Assembly (NCBI GenBank): GCA_963942565.1
Contig: CAWWDR010000728.1
Location: forward strand, 1-64,000
Length of the DNA: 64,000 bases
Source: Maea johnstoni
Taxonomy: Eukaryota > Annelida > Polychaeta > Spionida > Magelonidae
Direction of reading: 5' to 3'
In this document: positions 23,797 to 43,473 of the stretch, piece after piece
Numbering within the stretch: position 1 is the stretch's first letter
How the letters are laid out: every line of letters begins with the position of its first letter
The notes under the pieces: generated by a model
Database searches by the model: none
Told to the model about the DNA's origin: nothing
Seen by the model: the letters and a program-made list of their open reading frames with translations, nothing else
Made by a program: the position numbers and the translations under genes

Positions 23797-25935
23797 CTAT
23801 GGTGAAAATCTTTTCCCTCCAAATTTTCTTGGATTTCTGAAATCAATTTTTAATGCCAACATACGGAAATTCAATTCCTTGGCTGGAAACATTTTATAAT
23901 AAGGCGCTCTGCCTGCCATAAAGGCTTCCTTGTCATTTGGAATATCCATCCAATCCACAATAAAACCATTTAGGTTCTTGCCATCATGGCAGATCATAGG
24001 CCAGAAAGCGGCAGATTTCCACAGCGGAACAATCACGACTCCTTGAGTCTTGCACATACACATATGTTTAACAACATTACCCACTATTTTGGGTGGAGGA
24101 AAACAATAATTGTTTTCCATACTCCAATCCACAGTAAAACAGTTTACTGCCTCCGTACCCGGATTCCAAAATCTAGAATTAAACCGTGTTAACTTCTTAT
24201 TATAATAAGATGCACATCTGTCAACAGTAAATGGACCCCATTTGTTTTCCAACATCAAGAAAATTCTATCATTTATTGCATAATCATCTATGTCAATAAT
24301 CTTCGCAAAATAATCTGCCATCACATTATGTTCCCTTGGAATCCAAACTATTTCCAAACCAATGCTATTTTCTGTCAAAATATCCATAATTTTGCTACAA
24401 ATATGATGCAATTCTGACTTTTTACTTCCCACTTTTAAAATTCTTTCCACTGACTGATTGTCAGTATGCCAATACAAATTTTTGTTTTGAAATCTATGTA
24501 CTAAAGCCTTTAAAATATATAGAACCATGTATAATTCTCTGTAAGCTGAACTTTTTGTCTTTTGAATTTCATCCCAAAGATTGTGAACTATTTCATATCC
24601 ATTTAATTCCAATAAATATCCCCCACCTCCTGTATTTGATGCATCCGAAAAAACAATTACATCAAAAAATGTATTTTCCCATAATTTTTTACCATTAAGT
24701 TTTATAAAATTCTCCTTCCAAAATTGAATTTCTTCCATAGCCAACTCATTAATTTTGAGTTGCATATCCCAGTATGATGCTTCTAGCATATTAGTAACCA
24801 TATATCTTGTCCTGAATCTTGCTAAATTCCGAACATATAACGTAGTAGAAATGATTTTCCCAATAGCACTTCCAAAACTTCTTACAATATCTGCTTCTCT
24901 TCTTCGAGAAGCTTTCACTACTCCTTCAACGGAGTCCACAATATTACCCGTCCATTCCACTACTTGTTTCGGTTCCCATTGACATTTTTCTGGACTTGGT
25001 AAAAGTCCTAGATCCAAAAGATCTGTACAACATTTTACACTAAGTAATTTGCTATCTTTGTACCCTTGTTTATTAACAAGCCCATCATCTAAATAAATAC
25101 AATTTTTTATCCCGTCCCTTCTCCAGTATGCTACTACTGGCCTCAACAATTTTGTAAAAATATAAGGTGCTGAACTCAAGCCAAACGGTAACGCTTTGAA
25201 TTTAAAAAATTGCAATTTCCCTTGATCATCAATCCAAGAGAATCCCAAGAAGTGGGTATGTGGATAAAAAAATTCAACATGATGATATCCCGATTTTAAA
25301 TCAAAGGAAAACATATAATCATCTTTTTCTAAATATTGTAGAACAGTATTTATATTGTCAAAAACAACTTTCTGTTTCTACAAATGCCGGTTAACAGACC
25401 TAAGGTCAAGAATCAACCTTTTCTTACCATTCGGTTGTACCGAAACCGACAAAGGGTTAATTACAGTTGGCAACTCTTCACATCTCTCTACTGAACCCAA
25501 CCTTACTAGTTCAGTAATAGCTGATGACACGAAATCTTTATGGGCTAGGGCGGTTTTATTATTTCTATAAAATGCATTTTTGGGTAAGGTATAAAAAGGT
25601 AATTTATACCCATTCCAAATAGTATCTAAAATGAAATCCGGTGCCCTAATCTTTTCCCACATATCAAAATGTGTTTTTAATCTGCCAATAACTGGAATGT
25701 TTGGAATTTTATCAATATTTGTGCTATCTGCCCATAACATAATTTTTTCTACAGTTTCAAACCCCGGAATTTCATAATCAGTTTGAATTATTGGGGTTGG
25801 CTTTTGGCAGTTGGAAATGCTGCTGTTGTTGCCAAGCCATTGCTGCATTAACTCCAGGTTGGAAGCGTGCACGGCACTCGCTTCTCCAGTGTCCTGATTT
25901 GCCGCAGGAGAAACACACTCCTGGTTTTGCACCAT
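23797..25935 (-). CDS. Reverse transcriptase, RNase H and methyltransferase-like region, copy 2
   Basis: Duplicate of the region at 17096-19234, with the same RT (YLDDGL), RNase H (WHTDNQSVERIL) and methyltransferase-like (VDRCASYYNKK) motifs. Confidence 0.8.
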
Positions 25936-26563
25936 TTCTGAAATTTAATGGTGCATTATTAGAACTTTCGAATTTAGAATTTTGGCCAAATTTGTGATTT
26001 TGTACCCTTTGTTTTTTAGCTCTAACTTCTTTGGTTTTAGATTTTGCCCTCAATTCCGCCTTATACATACGTTTCTCTTCATCACTATTCTCCGCCAACT
26101 CATTTTGTACATACTCTTCCACAGTTTTCCAGCCAAATTCACTCTTATCTGCGAGCATAATTAACTTTTGCCTAGCATTGACAATATTCTCACCTTCTTC
26201 TATATCCTTAGCCACCTCGTCATACTTCTTTGCGTTTAGATGCATCTTCGCGTCTTCCAGTTTCCCTGCAATCTTCTGCGCCACCTTATATTGTTCCTCG
26301 TTCCCCTTTGACTTGAACTTATACATGTCCAAGTCCGACTTTATCCTTTTGATCTTATGTATTTGAGATTCATGTTGAGATGAACCCTGGGCCTCTAAGT
26401 CTCTCTTAAAGCCTTGGACCTTTTCCTCCATTTGGTTCATTACTGCTACATTGGTCTTCGTTATGGCGTCTGTAACAAGCCTCTGGATGTCGCCCAAGGT
26501 CACGGTTGTTGCTCCCTGATTAGGCGTAGCAGTAGGTGCAGTACCTGGTGTCCCCGGCTTCAC
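25778..26563 (-). CDS. Gag-like protein with zinc knuckle, copy 2
   Basis: Duplicate of the frame at 19077-19862, with the same CFSCGKSGHWRSEC knuckle. Confidence 0.8.
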   Translation of the reverse strand: MKPGTPGTAPTATPNQGATTVTLGDIQRLVTDAITKTNVAVMNQMEEKVQGFKRDLEAQGSSQHESQIHKIKRIKSDLDMYKFKSKGNEEQYKVAQKIAGKLEDAKMHLNAKKYDEVAKDIEEGENIVNARQKLIMLADKSEFGWKTVEEYVQNELAENSDEEKRMYKAELRAKSKTKEVRAKKQRVQNHKFGQNSKFESSNNAPLNFRNGAKPGVCFSCGKSGHWRSECRARFQPGVNAAMAWQQQQHFQLPKANPNNSN

Positions 26564-26746
26564 TCAACTTGATGCTACATTTTTATGAGACATCCTGTAA
26601 TAATGAACACAACGGCAGTTACTAAGTCACAAGTTTATATACAATAAACTTATAACTATTTTATATATAATAACTATAGAATGCACTTTTCATATTTGTA
26701 AAACAAAATATATATATATACATATAGTATAATTATTAGGTATTCA

Positions 26747-27088
26747 TTACATATCTAAAATTGGCCTTTGCACTTTATGATGTGCAGCTATGCACCTACC
26801 CACAATATAATAGTGGTTTTGCAACAACCACAAACCGGCGCAATGTCCTCCATTAACAAGAAGCAAACATTTTTGGTCTGAAAACTTTTCCAAATTCATT
26901 GAAACTAACCTGTTTATCTTAGGGAACAATGCGTCAACTACTCCTGACTGTAGTTTTACACAGTCTGGCAAAGCTTCGAACTTGATGACAGCAACCAGGA
27001 GCAACAGGACCACGCCTAAGTTGACAGCTCGTCTAACGGGTTTCTGCATGGATCCTGGTCGTCTTCTCACCGTCTGCTCTCTCTGCAC
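26747..27088 (-). other. Open frame in the 5' region of the retrotransposon
   Basis: A 113-residue minus-strand frame between repeat A1 and the gag-like gene. After a basic N-terminus it has a hydrophobic stretch, LGVVLLLLVAVI, at about residues 25-36. No family is recognised. It occurs once because copy 1 lacks this part. It may be a real leader protein of the element or a chance frame. Confidence 0.3.
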
Positions 27089-27099
27089 TCTTGGGCTGT

Positions 27100-27289
27100 G
27101 TCCGCAGGCCGAAGTCTGAACGTCGAAGTGAAGAACAGCGATTCTACTCTGCTTATATATACCCCATACTCAATAGAGCTTATCAAATACGGTACCCTGT
27201 ACCCCTAAAACAATACTTTCTTTCTAAATTTCGCTCGCTCCGCTAAGCGCAGCACCGCTCCGCTCGCTACATAGCGAAACAAAGGACCC
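27100..27289 (-). repeat. 5' repeat A1 of the retrotransposon
   Basis: About 190 bp nearly identical to A2 at 22301-22490 and 15600-15789, including TTTCGCTCGCTCCGCTAAGC and CAATAGAGCTTATCAAATAC. It marks the 5' end of the element on the minus strand. Confidence 0.85.
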
Positions 27290-29166
27290 TTGGTGCTGAT
27301 CACCAAACGTGTGCAATATCTATCACTTCAACTTTCGGCTTAACTTGGACTCATTTACAGTCACCACAACCTACACATTCTATTTCACGAGTTAGACACT
27401 AACATCTGACTCTCCCTATAGTGATATCGCCTATAGTCTCATACACTTACAAAGATCCAGAGTTTTTTCGGAACTAGGGTTAGATGCCATGCGTCGGCAG
27501 TAGAATGGGTGTAGTAAGGGGGGGGAGGTTGACTGTAACATGTTCGTGTTCAGCGTTCATTTACACTACAGGTCTGTAGTGTAAATGAACGCCCGATACG
27601 CGTCGCCACCTATTATAATTAGCATATTATAATTAGCTTCCAATTACCTGACGTCATCAAAACTGTAAAATCGCTAATTTCACTGATTTAAAAAAGGTTA
27701 TTTAATTTCCTAAAAGTGTATTCTTAGTACAATTAGTCCATTGTATGTATCCATGCTGTTTGCCCAAAACAGAGTGGACGCTATCATACATAACTGGAAG
27801 AACCAAGTTTTCTGTAATGAAACAATCCAAGGCGTTCCACAAAGGCATTCGACGTGTTTGAAGCCGCCTATCGGCGGGTTCCGGAACCTCGCGTCCAGCT
27901 ATTTGGGCCGTAGAGGGCATGTATTCCATGGTATGCATCTCTTTTTTTGTTTCTTACTTACCTTAGACTGCGACACCCTAACCAGTACGCACCAACGCAC
28001 GCACTGGGTTAATTTATAGGACATCTACCTCATCTCTCTAAACTACACTGACTACATACCCTACCTACTTGGGACTTAGAAGTCATTTAGCAATGCACAA
28101 TAAGACACACAACACTCATTGGTGTTTCATTTGGACACTCATACGCACACTCTAGCACCCCACTAGACGTATAAACAACACGGGACGACAAGACAATACA
28201 GGACAACATATCGGATACAAACCTAGTCGTCTTGGTTTGTCGGAGCTTGGCAGCAATATACCTGCAAAATAAAACAAGAATGATTAGCCTTCATCAAATA
28301 CACATGATCTCAAATGGGGCCTTCTATCCTGCTATCATACACATAAAAGGCTTACCCTACAGGACCCAACCCTCTATGTTGCCTGTCACAAGATCTACCT
28401 ATACTATATATCGTTTTCCTGACAACTTATTTATGATTGCTGTGAAAGGCCGTACCTCGTTTTAACAATATTTCTTTATAATTTCCCTGCAGCAGCATCA
28501 TCGTCCCAACAGTACCATCTAGTACTGTTGTGCTCACTAATTCATTTACTGCTATTTGGCTACTCCACCTGTTTAGCGGCCACTATCACCGGACAACTGC
28601 CGGACATTATCCGGTTACAGAGATACAGAGCATAGGCTCACTTACCTTCTTCTCTGATTGTATAGCTAACTACACTACCATCTACGTTTTGTTCATTTAT
28701 ACACGACTGTGTCTGTGGTACTCTGTCTCCCCCCAAGACCGAGTCTTATTGGACACTCACATCCAGTAAGGTGGGAAACAATACAACCCCAACACATCCA
28801 CCAATACATTGGGACACTACGTATCCCACACAGGACAACAATCACTTGTCCCCCGTTTCAGTTTGAGCTTCTGATGAGGGACTTTGTGGCCCAAAACCGT
28901 CGACCATATATGTTAAGTCATGAATAGATTGTCATACCCTATTGTTGGCGGTCGCTAAGACAGCCACACGCAAACATACTTCTGCCGCTACCAGCTTAAT
29001 GCGCCACCGTGGAAACGTATTGTTGCCACGTGATACGTAGATTGTAGAGCTAAACGCATTGTTCCGGTGTTTTCAGTTGTATCTCGACAGTACAACGTGA
29101 CGGTCAAGCATATACCTTAGCATCCTACCCGATCCATTACCCCGTAATACCGATTGATTTCTCATC
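27290..29166. other. Unassigned region with one perfect hairpin
   Basis: About 1.9 kb with no recognisable gene. At 27553-27592 there is a perfect 19-bp inverted repeat (GCGTTCATTTACACTACAG and its complement) around a 2-bp loop. The rest shows only short frames without domains. It could be the 5' part of the element carrying the ORF that follows. Confidence 0.4.
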
Positions 29167-30135
29167 ATGGATTCGAGCAGGAGGACTGAAAGGATGGAAG
29201 ACGACCAAGATCCTTTTCCAGCGCCAGAAAATCTACATACTGACGACATCAGGGAACTCTTCCCAGATGAAGAACTAGACGCTGATATCAACAACCTCAG
29301 CATCGAAGATTCGGTGGCCGGACCAGTTGTCCGCATCTCAGACGACCAGGTTAGTTGCGTACCTGATTCACCGCCACCTCCTGAAACTCGTATTTTCGAG
29401 AAACCCTTTGCCATTGATATTAACGATGAGCCAAACACGGTCGATAGCGACCCTAATGTAATCCCCTGCACCTCCACTGCAGATGATATTGATAATTGTA
29501 GCCATGAAAGAAGTGACGAATCCGAGTCGTACCCACCGCTATGCAAACCTCTCTTCAAAAGCTCTAATAATGAGTCAAAAACGATGCCACCCAGTCACGT
29601 AACTCGGACTGACACACCATTTTCGAGTGCCATCGATTTAGTGGCGGATAAAGCGACAGGGGCTATTAGCAAAACTACCTTGCCAAACCCACAATCACGC
29701 AATATCCCCGACCTTCCGCGGGGCATGGTAACGATAACAAATCATTTCAAGTCCCAGCCTAAAACAGCTGGCAGTAGACGTACCCCACCCAATATATGTA
29801 CCTGGGCAGCTAAAAAAGTGAATTCAACCCCAGACGAGCCAGGTACCACTACGTCGGACACTTCATGCCTGACTCCAGATGATGCTCTCCCTCAGAGACC
29901 ATCCCGTAAAAGAGGCCGTCGCAACTCCAGCGGCGCATCATTACATTATGTTAACAATACTGACCAGGCCTCCAATAACGATGTCACTACCAATACTAAT
30001 CGTCCAGAACCTAACCCAAGGACGACGGACAATACCGCACAACCGCAAACCAACCCTGATACTGTTGCTAATCCCAGCAACAACCATACACATGACTCCA
30101 ATGCTAAAAATGTATCATTCTCTTTACAGGGAATG
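29167..30135 (+). CDS. ORF of unknown family, acidic and low-complexity (possibly a retroelement ORF1 or gag)
   Basis: A plus-strand frame of about 325 codons starting at the first ATG. The N-terminal 60 residues are acidic (IRELFPDEELDADINNLSIE). The middle is rich in Ser, Thr, Pro and Asp. A basic patch, RPSRKRGRRNSS, lies near residue 243, and the C-terminal third is rich in Asn, Thr and Pro. No catalytic motif is seen. The last residues and the stop come from a LINE-like (GAAT)n tail at 30131-30166, so the natural C-terminus is lost. Surrounding repeats make a mobile-element origin likelier than a host gene, but this is inference. Confidence 0.4.
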
Positions 30136-30166
30136 AATGAATGAATGATTGCTTAAAGGCACATCG
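30131..30166 (-). mobile_element. Tiny LINE 3'-end fragment
   Basis: GAATGAATGAATGATTGCTT followed by AAAGGCACATCGGC, which is the 3' terminus of the LINE that dominates 45-61 kb. The fragment stops inside the terminal stem-loop of that LINE. Confidence 0.7.
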
Positions 30167-30273
30167 GCAGAGGGTGCTTTTCTGCCGAAGCCAGGGCCCA
30201 CACACGGGCAGACCACTTAGATCGTCTGGCCGACAATGGCAAGCCTCCTAGATGGGCTTTTGGTATAGGAGCA

Positions 30274-30852
30274 ATGTCATCCTATGTACAACCAGTAGCC
30301 AAAGATCTACTAAACATCAAGCGACGCCATTCGTTGGAGATCACCCGAGCAGTAGGTAGATGCCTCAGAGATTCTGCTCTGACATCTAGACGCCAAGGGA
30401 AATTGAACCTAGATACGGTTCAAACCATATACGCCAACAATGGGGCTGGTTTCGAACAGGCCTCCACCAAGCTCACCACTCTGGTGAGCCGTGATAATGG
30501 TCAAGAGAGTGAAAGACTCTCTCGACGTGAAGAGTTAATCAGTCTTTCACCGACTACTGATGAGGATATTGTGAATCTCCTCAGTGGATTCAAGATAGCA
30601 TCGAAATCCTATGCTGCAGTGGTCACCAATGACCCCCGCAGGCGAATGCGAATGGCAATCAGGCCGTCGCACGACAGGATAACAATGCAGGCCGCTCTCG
30701 CCAAAACCACCGCTCCCGCAGCAGGAGGCGCAGCAACAACCGCAACCGCTGTCGCAACAACGATAATAACCGACGCAACGAATCGAGGTCTCCTATTAGA
30801 CCACGTGACAACCGTAGATTTGACGAACGCAATCGCCAAAACAACCGCGTAG
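30274..30852 (+). other. Gag/ORF1-like fragment of unknown family, first copy
   Basis: An open frame of about 190 codons. The first 120 residues look protein-like (SYVQPVAKDLLNIKRRHSLE, then EELISLSPTTDEDIVNLLSG). The downstream DNA also has potential for a run of Arg- and Asn-rich residues such as RNNDNNRRNESRSP, resembling basic nucleic-acid-binding tails of retroelement ORF1/Gag proteins. No domain is certain. Most of it is repeated 734 bp downstream. I regard it as a fossil fragment. Confidence 0.35.
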
Positions 30853-31140
30853 CCAACCAAGGCCGCAGGCAATATAACGGCCGCCGCGCGACAGTGCAGC
30901 TGAAATTATGGAGAAGATCTCCCGACTTCTCCAAGGTCGCTAGGTATGCGAACAGCAACACCATAACAACACTACCCCATAAACATGCCAACATTGGTGC
31001 CAACTTTGGACCAACGTTGGCAGGGACGTTGGACCAACATTGGCAAATGCGGTTGATCCAACATTGGGCCAACGTACCAATGTCCACCCTCCCCAACATT
31101 GGGCCAACATTAAGTTCTTAGTTGGTCCAATGTTGGAACA
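30407..31140. repeat. 734-bp tandem duplication, copy 1
   Basis: The unit from CCTAGATACGGTTCAAACC to GTTGGTCCAATGTTGGAACA is repeated directly at 31141-31874 with only a few differences. It combines part of the gag-like fragment with the start of the CCAACATTGG tract. The junction falls in that inverted-repeat tract. Confidence 0.9.
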
Positions 31141-32370
31141 ACCTAGATACGGTTCAAACCATATACGCCAACAATGGGGCTGGTTTCGAACAGGCCTCCA
31201 CCAAGCTCACCACTCTGGTGAGCCGTGATAATGGTCAAGAGAGTGAAAGACTCTCTCGACGTGAAGAGTTAATCAGTCTTTCACCGACTACTGATGAGGA
31301 TATTGTGAATCTCCTCAGTGGATTCAAGATAGCATCGAAATCCTATGCTGCAGTGGTCACCAATGACCCCTGCAGGCGAATGCGAATGGCAATCAGGCCG
31401 TCGCACGACAGGATAACAATGCAGGCCGCTCTCGCCAAAACCACCGCTCCCGCAGCAGGAGCCGCAGCAACAACCGCAACCACTGTCGCAACAACGATAA
31501 TAACCGACGCAACGAATCGAGGTCTCCTATTAGACCACGTGACAACCGTAGATTTGACGAACGCAATCGCCAAAACAACCGCGTAGCCAACCAAGGCCGC
31601 AGGCAATATAACGGCCGCCGCGCGACAGTGCAGCTGAAATTATGGAGAAGATCTCCCGACTTCTCCAAGGTCGCTAGGTATGCGAACAGCAACACCATAA
31701 CAACACTACCCCATAAACATGCCAACATTGGTGCCAACTTTGGACCAACGTTGGCAGGGACGTTGGACCAACATTGGCAAATGCGGTTGATCCAACATTG
31801 GGCCAACGTACCAATGTCCACCCTCCCCAACATTGGGCCAACATTAAGTTCTTGGTTGGTCCAATGTTGGAACAGCATTCAATCCAACATCGGGCCAATG
31901 TTGGTCCATCTGAGGTAAAATTTCACAGTGATAGGATGATTCACATACCAATATTGGGCCAGCATTGGGCCAACATTGGGCCACCATCCAAGCATTATCC
32001 CCTCCCAGGTCAAAATTGGCAAATTCCATTGGACCAACGCTGGGCCAACATCTAAACGTTCATCCACCCCAACGTTGGGCCAATGTCAGGTTCTTGGTTG
32101 GTCCATTGATGGCCAGACATTAATCCAACATTGGGCCAATGTTGGTCCGTCAAAGGATGACTAAAAAAAGGAAAGGGTGATTTATGTGCCGACGTTGGGC
32201 CAACATCGGGCCAACATCCAAACATTAACCTAGCTCCGGACAAATTTGGCAAATTGTGTGATGTTGGCATAGTTTTATCCAATGTTTGACCAATGTTAGC
32301 AGCAACATTGGACTATTGCTGGGCAACACTTGGCTAATTTTGCTCCAACAGTGGACCAACGTAGAAATAA
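30985..32370. repeat. CCAACATTGG / CCAATGTTGG inverted-repeat tract
   Basis: Dozens of copies of CCAACATTGG and its complement CCAATGTTGG, often as CATTGGGCCAA at 11-bp steps (for example near 31960-31980), separated by short unique spacers. Part is duplicated with the 734-bp unit. The tract can fold back on itself extensively. It is another palindrome-type repeat, with no inverted termini that I could define. Confidence 0.75.
31141..31874. repeat. 734-bp tandem duplication, copy 2
   Basis: Second copy of the preceding unit. It includes a duplicate of the gag-like fragment (31122-31586) and runs on into the long CCAACATTGG tract. Confidence 0.9.
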
Positions 32371-35300
32371 CATACCATTGTTGGTAATGACCTGCATAAT
32401 AAGGATATCATGTAGCTTCAGTTCAATACTGCTTATTATATAGGTGTACTTGCTGAAGTATTACTGCAATAACTTGAGACTTTGATTTTTACCTAACTCA
32501 GAAAAATCTTTTGGAATATATGCATCAATATCCAAGTATTTTGTTAAATTGTATTTCTCCAAAAGTCAGACCCATTTTGTTTTGTAACCATTGAATCCAA
32601 TTTATGCAAGTCCACCTGTAATACAAAAAAATGAGGAGAGAGGGCATTAGATGTGAAGGTAATAAGCACAAATACAGAGATCCCATTCTTAATCTTTTTT
32701 TTATTATACAAAAGTGTCAATTATGACAAGTAACAAGTGACATGTTTGAAATGTGACTCAGAGAATTTTCCCAAAGCTAGGGTTTGACATATTTTGCTGA
32801 TTTGGTTCGTATTATATCCAATTTTCATAACTATCGGCTGTTTCACAATAAAGTCCTCAATTGGGAGTCACTTTTGGTGAAAAATATTTTTGGGCAGATC
32901 AAAAAAAGTATTGCTTTCAAAAGATATGTTTCTCAGGGGCAAAAATCAAAAATATCTCGCACAAATATTAAATATTGAAAATTTTCTGATCAGTTAAGTA
33001 TATTAACCTTGGTTCAGAAAAGGTGACCTGTTAAATATAATCTTTGTGAAACATATCAGACAACAGGATGCTCTAGCAAGGAAAATCACTTTAAAAAACA
33101 TGTTATTCTTAGAGTTAGGGCATTGCATAACCCAAATATAATTGGTTGGTTTGTTCAGTATGGACATTAGTTACCGCTCTAGTGATCTTTTGGTGGACTA
33201 AAGAATACAAATTCCTGAATGTTTACAAATATTTGCAGAAACATTACCTTTTATTTCTCAACTCCAGTCTCACTCAAAATATTGCAACAAAATTCCAACC
33301 TCCTACATGTTGTGATCTATTTAACAGTGCAATACCCTTCCAGAATTTGAAGCATGGAGCAAATTGAAATTGACTTGATCTAGGAATACAGACACTGAAT
33401 AATTTCTCAACACTTACATCTTCTGTTCTTAAAATTTTTAACTGAGTTTGACATATTTATCTAACTTTGATGACTCACAACAAAGATTGATGCAATGTTA
33501 CAAACATCTTGCTTTCAAAATAACTCAGACTTTGCTCCAATACAACTAACAGATCACTGACACCAAGACTTGTACATAGCAAGGAACACTCACCTAACAG
33601 TATTACCTGTTAGTTATTTTACTGTCTAAGTTCAATTATGGGCACAAGATATCTCTTAACCCTTGTGTAAGGATTTTGTGATTATAGAAATCACATTTAC
33701 TCCCATTCTGAGTCTAGGGCTGGGGTACGGACTCTTCAGGAGAATGATAACTTCAGCTATACATTCCAAGATTTTTTTTTATTGGCAGGGCTATTACACC
33801 CCCCCAAATGTGTATAATTAGATGTTTCCTCCAGCTGTCTTGTCATCGTTAAATTCACAAATTTCCATGACCAAATAAGGCTGCAAAATAATGACTGATG
33901 GTTTGGAGTATGCCAGGGTACCTACTCACATATTTGACAGCTATCAGTCACTGCTAGTTTGGAAAATTATAGGGGGGGTACGGACACTTAAGAATTTCAG
34001 ACAAATTTAAGCCCACTCTTAAACACTTTCTTGCACAGTTGGGAAGTTTCTATGAGGCAGATTCTTGTATAATCAACGAGTGACATATCATATTATCATT
34101 TTAAAAGCAAAACATTTAATATCTATACATTTTTCTTCCAATCAGTTCAGCCATAACAAACATACTTTGAAAAACACAACATTCTGTAACAAGTGTGCTT
34201 TTTTTATAATAAATCCATGTTTTTGTGATGATAAACACTACCATATTTCAAAACATACATTTAAACGACCACAAGGCATTTATTCTATTTCATAATAGAG
34301 AGAATTATAGGAATAGTTAGCTGGTTCATACCTTATTTGCACTTGATTCAATGGCTAAAATCAAAGTGACCCTTCGTAACAAAGTAAATTGGCCATTTTG
34401 AGGCATAAATCAGTCACAAATCTCAGTCAAATGATTTTTGTTGGGTTTTCTTTATCTCTAAGCCTGTTATCACATACAATTCTGTTTGTCTTTTAATGCT
34501 GTTTTCTTTCATACAACCCTTTAATGATGCAAAACATCAATTAGTGACTGTGAAACAGCCGTATGGACAAATCAATGTAGTAAATAAATTCTTTCACATT
34601 TTGAACTAATGATAGCTCTTATTTATTAATACATTTAAATTCAAGGTATTGCAAAAGTAGCAAAATTGTCCTCTGTACTCATTAGCATTTGAACTTAAAA
34701 GTTGCCTCCTCGCCAATTATGGCTGTGGGCGAATGAATAAAGAAAGCTAGGCACCCGCTTGGCAAATGGCTTTATCAGCAGTATATCAAGGGCTGCTGTC
34801 ATAAAATCTCCATAATGACCCAAGTCGGGCATTCTTTGAAAAATACCCCAGAATAAGATTTTAAGCCGGGAACACGACCAGATGGCAGCTCCTACCCAGT
34901 ACCCAGACATTGCTTCCAGTATCTCAATGCCATGAAACAGAGTTAAAGTCCCATTAAAGGCAGTGCCATAAAATCTGTCAGCCATGACAACCACAGTACT
35001 GTATGACCATCATAAACTAATTAGACTATTCACTCAGGCAGCGACCCAATTACGGCCTAAGAGCAGGAAGGGAGCTGGTCTCCATGACAAGTGCTGATCT
35101 CTTTGAGAGATCGTATTGACAAGTATACACTGAGCAGTGTCTACTGTTGCTCATTTTCAAATATATTTTGGTACTGCATAAGCCAGATCAAATTGGACCA
35201 GCTCATTTCTGGCTTATTATATATTATATGTGATAAACTTTATATGTATGAAATTGGACTGACAGGCATACCTGTCTCTTGTGATAATATGGCTCATGTG

Positions 35301-35423
35301 AATCTGGAATATGAGGTTTGGCCTGGAACAATTATTATTATCATTATCAAGGTATTAATTCTAATATTTGTGTAAGTTTGAAAGATTTGTCTGATCCCAT
35401 TGCATCAGACCTATGCAATTTCA

Positions 35424-35425
<2 letters not shown>
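32371..35425. other. AT-rich region downstream of the host gene, no gene recognised
   Basis: About 3 kb of AT-rich DNA. A 99-codon minus-strand frame at 34695-34994 has no recognisable domain. TACGGAC occurs in similar phrases near 33726 and 33980, which may be a remnant repeat. No splice-supported exons were found. Confidence 0.4.

Positions 35426-35519
<94 letters not shown>
35426..35519. repeat. (TA)n microsatellite
   Basis: A run of about 45 TA dinucleotides. Confidence 0.97.
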
Positions 35520-35520
<1 letters not shown>

Positions 35521-35650
35521 TTTTTAGCTTATTTGTTTAGGGCTCCTAAAAGAATTTTAGGACAATTTTCTGGGCATCTAGATCCTTGGCCGGGCTCCTA
35601 TAAATTTTTGCCAAGGGGCCATCATTTTAAACATTAAGTTCAGACACTAC

Positions 35651-43287
<7,637 letters not shown>

Positions 43288-43473
43288 CCCAGCGCGTGAT
43301 GCAGCTTCCCCGCCAAAACTGAGCCGCGGACATCGCCGAAGCTATTAAAAAAATGCAAATAATAGGATTTTAACCTAAAAATATATATACTATTACTCGT
43401 ATAGTATATATAAGTATAAAAAAATGAAAAAAAAAAGAACTAAAAGCGAGAATAAAGAAAAAAAAGGGGTCCC

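Larger units (their letters stand above)
20057..26756. repeat. Tandem segmental duplication, copy 2
   Basis: Second head-to-tail copy of the unit at 13300-20056, about 6.7 kb and nearly identical. Its left junction repeats ACATGGTCAGATATG. Its right end ATTACATATCTA continues into AAATTGGCC, the authentic 5' continuation of the retrotransposon that copy 1 lacks. Confidence 0.9.
21891..27289 (-). mobile_element. Tyrosine-recombinase retrotransposon (PAT/DIRS order), copy 2, all parts present
   Basis: Same element as copy 1 but with its 5' end. In element sense: A1 (27289-27100), a 5' region, gag-like (26563-25778), RT, RNase H and methyltransferase-like region (25935-23797), tyrosine recombinase (23644-22610), B1 (22586-22491), A2 (22490-22301) and B2 (21984-21891). 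It is about 5.4 kb and looks near-complete, with about one or two breaks. A1 and A2 differ at only a few of about 190 positions, suggesting a modest insertion age; the tandem duplication is younger still. Confidence 0.87.

Noticed and set aside
34695-34994. 99-codon minus-strand frame as a host exon
   Set aside because: No splice sites in matching phase and no recognisable domain. It lies downstream of the DUF4806-like gene's stop, and I could not connect it.
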